Below, piece by piece: positions 61,240 to 64,000 of a stretch of 64,000 nt of DNA. This DNA is from Microcoleus vaginatus HSN003 (GTDB lineage Bacteria; Cyanobacteriota; Cyanobacteriia; Cyanobacteriales; Microcoleaceae): the NCBI RefSeq assembly GCF_022701255.1, contig NZ_CP031705.1, positions 1,811,501 through 1,875,500 of the forward strand, given 5' to 3'. Under the pieces are notes generated by a model. The model did not search any database. It was not told the origin of the DNA and worked only from the letters and a program-made list of their open reading frames with translations. The translations under genes and the position numbers were made by a program. Numbering within the stretch: position 1 is the stretch's first letter; every line of letters begins with the position of its first letter.

Positions 61240-64000
61240 TCAATCAGAGCCATTTGCTAAGGAATTAGCTATCTCATCCCCTAGTCTTCTTGCGCCTAGC
61301 GCGTCAATTTCCTGTAACTGCCCCAACAAAGTTCTCAGACCACTACGTCGAAGTGGGCTATGTATTATCCAACTGGGATCTGAATCCCAGAGTTCAGCAA
61401 GAAGTTGAACTAAAAGTTCACTTTCGTCATTTCTGCTAGTGGGTAAGATTTCCTGGTTTTGGATGAGCATTTTGAAAAGTAAACGGCGGAAGTGTCTATA
61501 ATTCGTTGATGTGCCAACACGGTACAATTTTCTTCTCAACCACCTATCAGGAAGTAATACTTCTTGAAAACGCTCTAAAAACTCCATAAGCCATTGATCT
61601 GCTTGAGTTGCATACTGAAGATTTTTCTTAGACCATTGCCACAGCAGGTCAATCAATTTTTCCCAAATATCTCTGACACTACCGAAGAATCGCAGATTTG
61701 GCTCCTGCTGGTTTCTAAGGCCAAACAGATATTCTCCCACTGTACAAGCTGTGTATTTTCTAAATGAGTGGTCAATTATATCCGAAGAATTTTCCTCAAC
61801 AATGCAGTAACTTAAAGTATCTATAACCTCACCTAAAACAATGCAATCTACCAGTTCAACTGTTTTAAACACCTGGAGAATTACATTAATTCCTGTAGCA
61901 AATTCGGTAGAATTGGATTTTACTATTGTATGTATTATTTGAGATTGAGCAGAATAAAGTTGTGTTTCTACAGAATCATCTCCATCCTCTTCTTGCTCTG
62001 CTTTGTTATCTACATAAACTGTTGCCCTTTCGTGCAACAAAGCAAAAAGCACTTGCTCGCGTAATAAACTGATTAAATCCAGCTCTATCTCGCTATCTGG
62101 CTTTGCTTTTAGCACCGGAATCAACGCTGCCGCTAAAAAATCCCAATCAAAGTAATTGTGTAACCAGCGAGGTTGTTGTTGCAGAGGTTGGATAAGTATT
62201 TCTGGAATCCATTGAGAAACATCACTTAGAGAAATTCCTGAATTTTTTTTCTCTTCAAAATCCTTTTGTAAACTAGACCAGACCTCTTCAATTTGAGGCT
62301 TTTCTCGTTTGCTTATTTCTTCAGCATAGGGTACTGCATAAGTCAGGAAAAGGAGGCGGGCTATTCGGGGTGCAATATTGATGAGTTCTTGGGTGAGAGG
62401 GTGAACAAGCCCATATTCTCTTATCCATGAACTCATAAAAGCAGATGTATTGCAATTGCGGACACCAATAAAGCAACGGAAAGCAGATGATCGAAGTAAG
62501 GTTTCAGATTTGCATCTTCGCAGTAATTTAGGGGCCCCATGAGCGAGAAAAGCTTCAGCATCCCTATTATAATTTTGACAACGATTGCCGTCATCTAAAC
62601 TTATCGGTAGATGAGAAAAATCACTAGCATAATCAGTGATGTAGTTCTCCAGTTCTGGGTTGAGATTATCAATAGGAAACTCTAGAATAACAGCAATCGC
62701 TGCCCAAATTATATCTATAAAAGCTTTTTCTCCAAGGCGCTCTTGTAGGGAAGTAAGCTGTTCTTCACTGGTCAGAAGAGTAACAAACTCCCTATCTAGT
62801 TCCGGTGTCTTTTGCAACTCACCATCTAGAACTTTTCGGCACATTATTACGATTTCAAGATGCTGAAGATTCCAAAGTGCAGATTCAGCTTTAGCCTCAA
62901 CTTCAGCATCTGGAGGTAGAGTACCGACGAAGTGAAAGATTCTAGTTCCATGTTCATCCTCTTCCGGCACCCAGTTGTTGCCCTCAAACCAAGCTCGGAT
63001 TTTTAATGCACGATAGCGACTGACCGCTGGAATAAAATTAAGTTGGTGATTATCCCAGTCTGCCAAAATCTGAGATGTTGCATCAAAAGGAATGTCTCTC
63101 TCTAGCCACATTGGGAGTGCTATCTTCTCTAAAAGGGGAATTTTTCTGTGAGATAACTGATGAAATTCAGCTAACTCTTGAGATTCCTCGTTTGACAGTC
63201 GGCTCCATGCCTTCCCAAAATCGAATGCAAAATCTTGTCCCCGATCAATTAATTCAAACTCTAACCATACCCAAAGTTGTAATGACGACTGTAGAGGTAG
63301 TAAGGAACCTTTCAAAAGATTGGGATCGCATTTAGCCAGCGAAATGAGTACCCCAAGCATTGCAACAGTGTCAGCATGCTCAAAGATAATTGATATAGAA
63401 CGTTCGAGTGCTGCTTTAGTCGGACGACTGTAGAGCCATCCCTCTAGCGTCATTAAGAAACAAGCGACAATATCTGGAGACCAAGGATACTTGCGATGCC
63501 AGTACAAAGCATGACGACCACCTTTGAAGTCTTTTCTGTTCTCGCCAATAAGCAAAGTTACGCCATCAGTATCAGTTTCTGGCATACCCTCCAGTTTGTT
63601 CTTTGCCCAGCGATGCTCATGCCAATAATCTGTGGCTACATTACAAAGGCTTGCAATAACATCAACTGCAAGAGATTCATCTATTTGAAGCAGATAAAGA
63701 ATTGCGGAAAACTTGAATGTACAGACATCAAGATCATCAGAGCCTTCTGTTCCAAGATCGTCATCTAACTGTTCAGAGGAGCGCTCGAACTCATAGCGAT
63801 AACCAGGCGGTGAAATAGTCAGAGCTAAAAGTAATTCAGCACCTAGTTGTGGATTGACACGAACTACAAAATTGAGATATCTACCTCCTTGCTTAAGCAT
63901 GAATTTGCGGAACTGACGATCAACCCGCCCTGATGACCCTTTTGGATGTGGAGGCTCAAGCACGCCTACACCATGTCTAGTGAAAGAAAAAGAGGTTTCA
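61240..64000 (-). CDS. large helical protein of unknown function, partial at the right edge
   Basis: The frame is open through the right edge of the window. A GTG at 63963 exists but the codons upstream of it (ETSFSFTRHGVGVLEPPHP) also read without stop to base 64000, so the gene probably begins outside. The visible 900 residues are helical and rich in Leu, Trp and Glu, with no recognisable motif, signal peptide or membrane segment. An acidic stretch (DNKAEQEEDGDDSVETQ) sits near residue 690. The pattern is like the helical C-terminal part of large STAND-type or defence-type NTPases, but the ATPase part, if any, is outside. That comparison is a guess. Confidence 0.6.
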   Translation of the reverse strand, partial: ETSFSFTRHGVGVLEPPHPKGSSGRVDRQFRKFMLKQGGRYLNFVVRVNPQLGAELLLALTISPPGYRYEFERSSEQLDDDLGTEGSDDLDVCTFKFSAILYLLQIDESLAVDVIASLCNVATDYWHEHRWAKNKLEGMPETDTDGVTLLIGENRKDFKGGRHALYWHRKYPWSPDIVACFLMTLEGWLYSRPTKAALERSISIIFEHADTVAMLGVLISLAKCDPNLLKGSLLPLQSSLQLWVWLEFELIDRGQDFAFDFGKAWSRLSNEESQELAEFHQLSHRKIPLLEKIALPMWLERDIPFDATSQILADWDNHQLNFIPAVSRYRALKIRAWFEGNNWVPEEDEHGTRIFHFVGTLPPDAEVEAKAESALWNLQHLEIVIMCRKVLDGELQKTPELDREFVTLLTSEEQLTSLQERLGEKAFIDIIWAAIAVILEFPIDNLNPELENYITDYASDFSHLPISLDDGNRCQNYNRDAEAFLAHGAPKLLRRCKSETLLRSSAFRCFIGVRNCNTSAFMSSWIREYGLVHPLTQELINIAPRIARLLFLTYAVPYAEEISKREKPQIEEVWSSLQKDFEEKKNSGISLSDVSQWIPEILIQPLQQQPRWLHNYFDWDFLAAALIPVLKAKPDSEIELDLISLLREQVLFALLHERATVYVDNKAEQEEDGDDSVETQLYSAQSQIIHTIVKSNSTEFATGINVILQVFKTVELVDCIVLGEVIDTLSYCIVEENSSDIIDHSFRKYTACTVGEYLFGLRNQQEPNLRFFGSVRDIWEKLIDLLWQWSKKNLQYATQADQWLMEFLERFQEVLLPDRWLRRKLYRVGTSTNYRHFRRLLFKMLIQNQEILPTSRNDESELLVQLLAELWDSDPSWIIHSPLRRSGLRTLLGQLQEIDALGARRLGDEIANSLANGSD

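Overview
The window looks like a chromosomal segment of a filamentous cyanobacterium of the Microcoleus/Oscillatoria type. The evidence is the very frequent HIP1 octamer GCGATCGC, cyanobacterial families (cyanoexosortase A with its partner protein, a fused ModBC, bilin-type GAF kinases, pentapeptide repeat proteins, a vMAP-type NB-ARC protein), and intergenic DNA full of heptanucleotide tandem repeats and small inverted repeats. This assignment rests on sequence style and gene content, not on a database match.

Layout. 0.4-6.2 kb: parvulin-like protein and RTX protein (secretion pair), an FAD oxidoreductase and a Uma2 nuclease-like protein. 6.4-8.5 kb: cobalamin riboswitch followed by cbiM-cbiN-cbiQ, with no cbiO. 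8.5-12.7 kb: accessory island with a gene remnant, an NB-ARC NTPase carrying an in-frame repeat insertion, two glycine-rich membrane proteins divergent from it, and an MNT-HEPN pair. 12.7-14.2 kb: lpdA. 15.3-22.4 kb: leftward exopolysaccharide/exosortase cluster (Wzc-like, Wza-like, exosortase partner, cyanoexosortase A, DegT aminotransferase). 22.6-26.0 kb: aldo-keto reductase, a short degenerate CRISPR array without cas genes, and a DUF433/PemK toxin-antitoxin pair. 26.1-31.9 kb: uvrB, a protein of repeated NRP(I/V) motifs, and a hybrid histidine kinase with a UrtA-like domain. 32.4-34.4 kb: four small stress-type genes including CsbD. 34.8-49.1 kb: mostly housekeeping genes (DsbA-like, rpe, LCP protein, speB, modA-modBC, msrB, pyrH-frr, a geranylgeranyl-reductase-like flavoprotein, NADAR). 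49.4-57.7 kb: GAF histidine kinase, two pentapeptide proteins, an HTH remnant, a CsoR/InrS-like metal sensor and an HtrA protease. 58.5-64 kb: a very unusual 807-residue protein and the 3' part of a large unrecognised gene that runs off the right edge.

The strongest candidate for something undescribed is the protein at 58504-60927. It begins with four canonical calmodulin-like EF-hands and ends with the hallmark motifs of an Erv1/ALR FAD-dependent sulfhydryl oxidase. Such a fusion would couple calcium sensing to disulfide formation. Second-tier candidates are the histidine kinase whose substrate-binding-protein-like sensor is predicted to sit in the cytoplasm, and the NB-ARC protein divergent from two membrane-active-looking small proteins. 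No tRNA, rRNA or prophage was seen.
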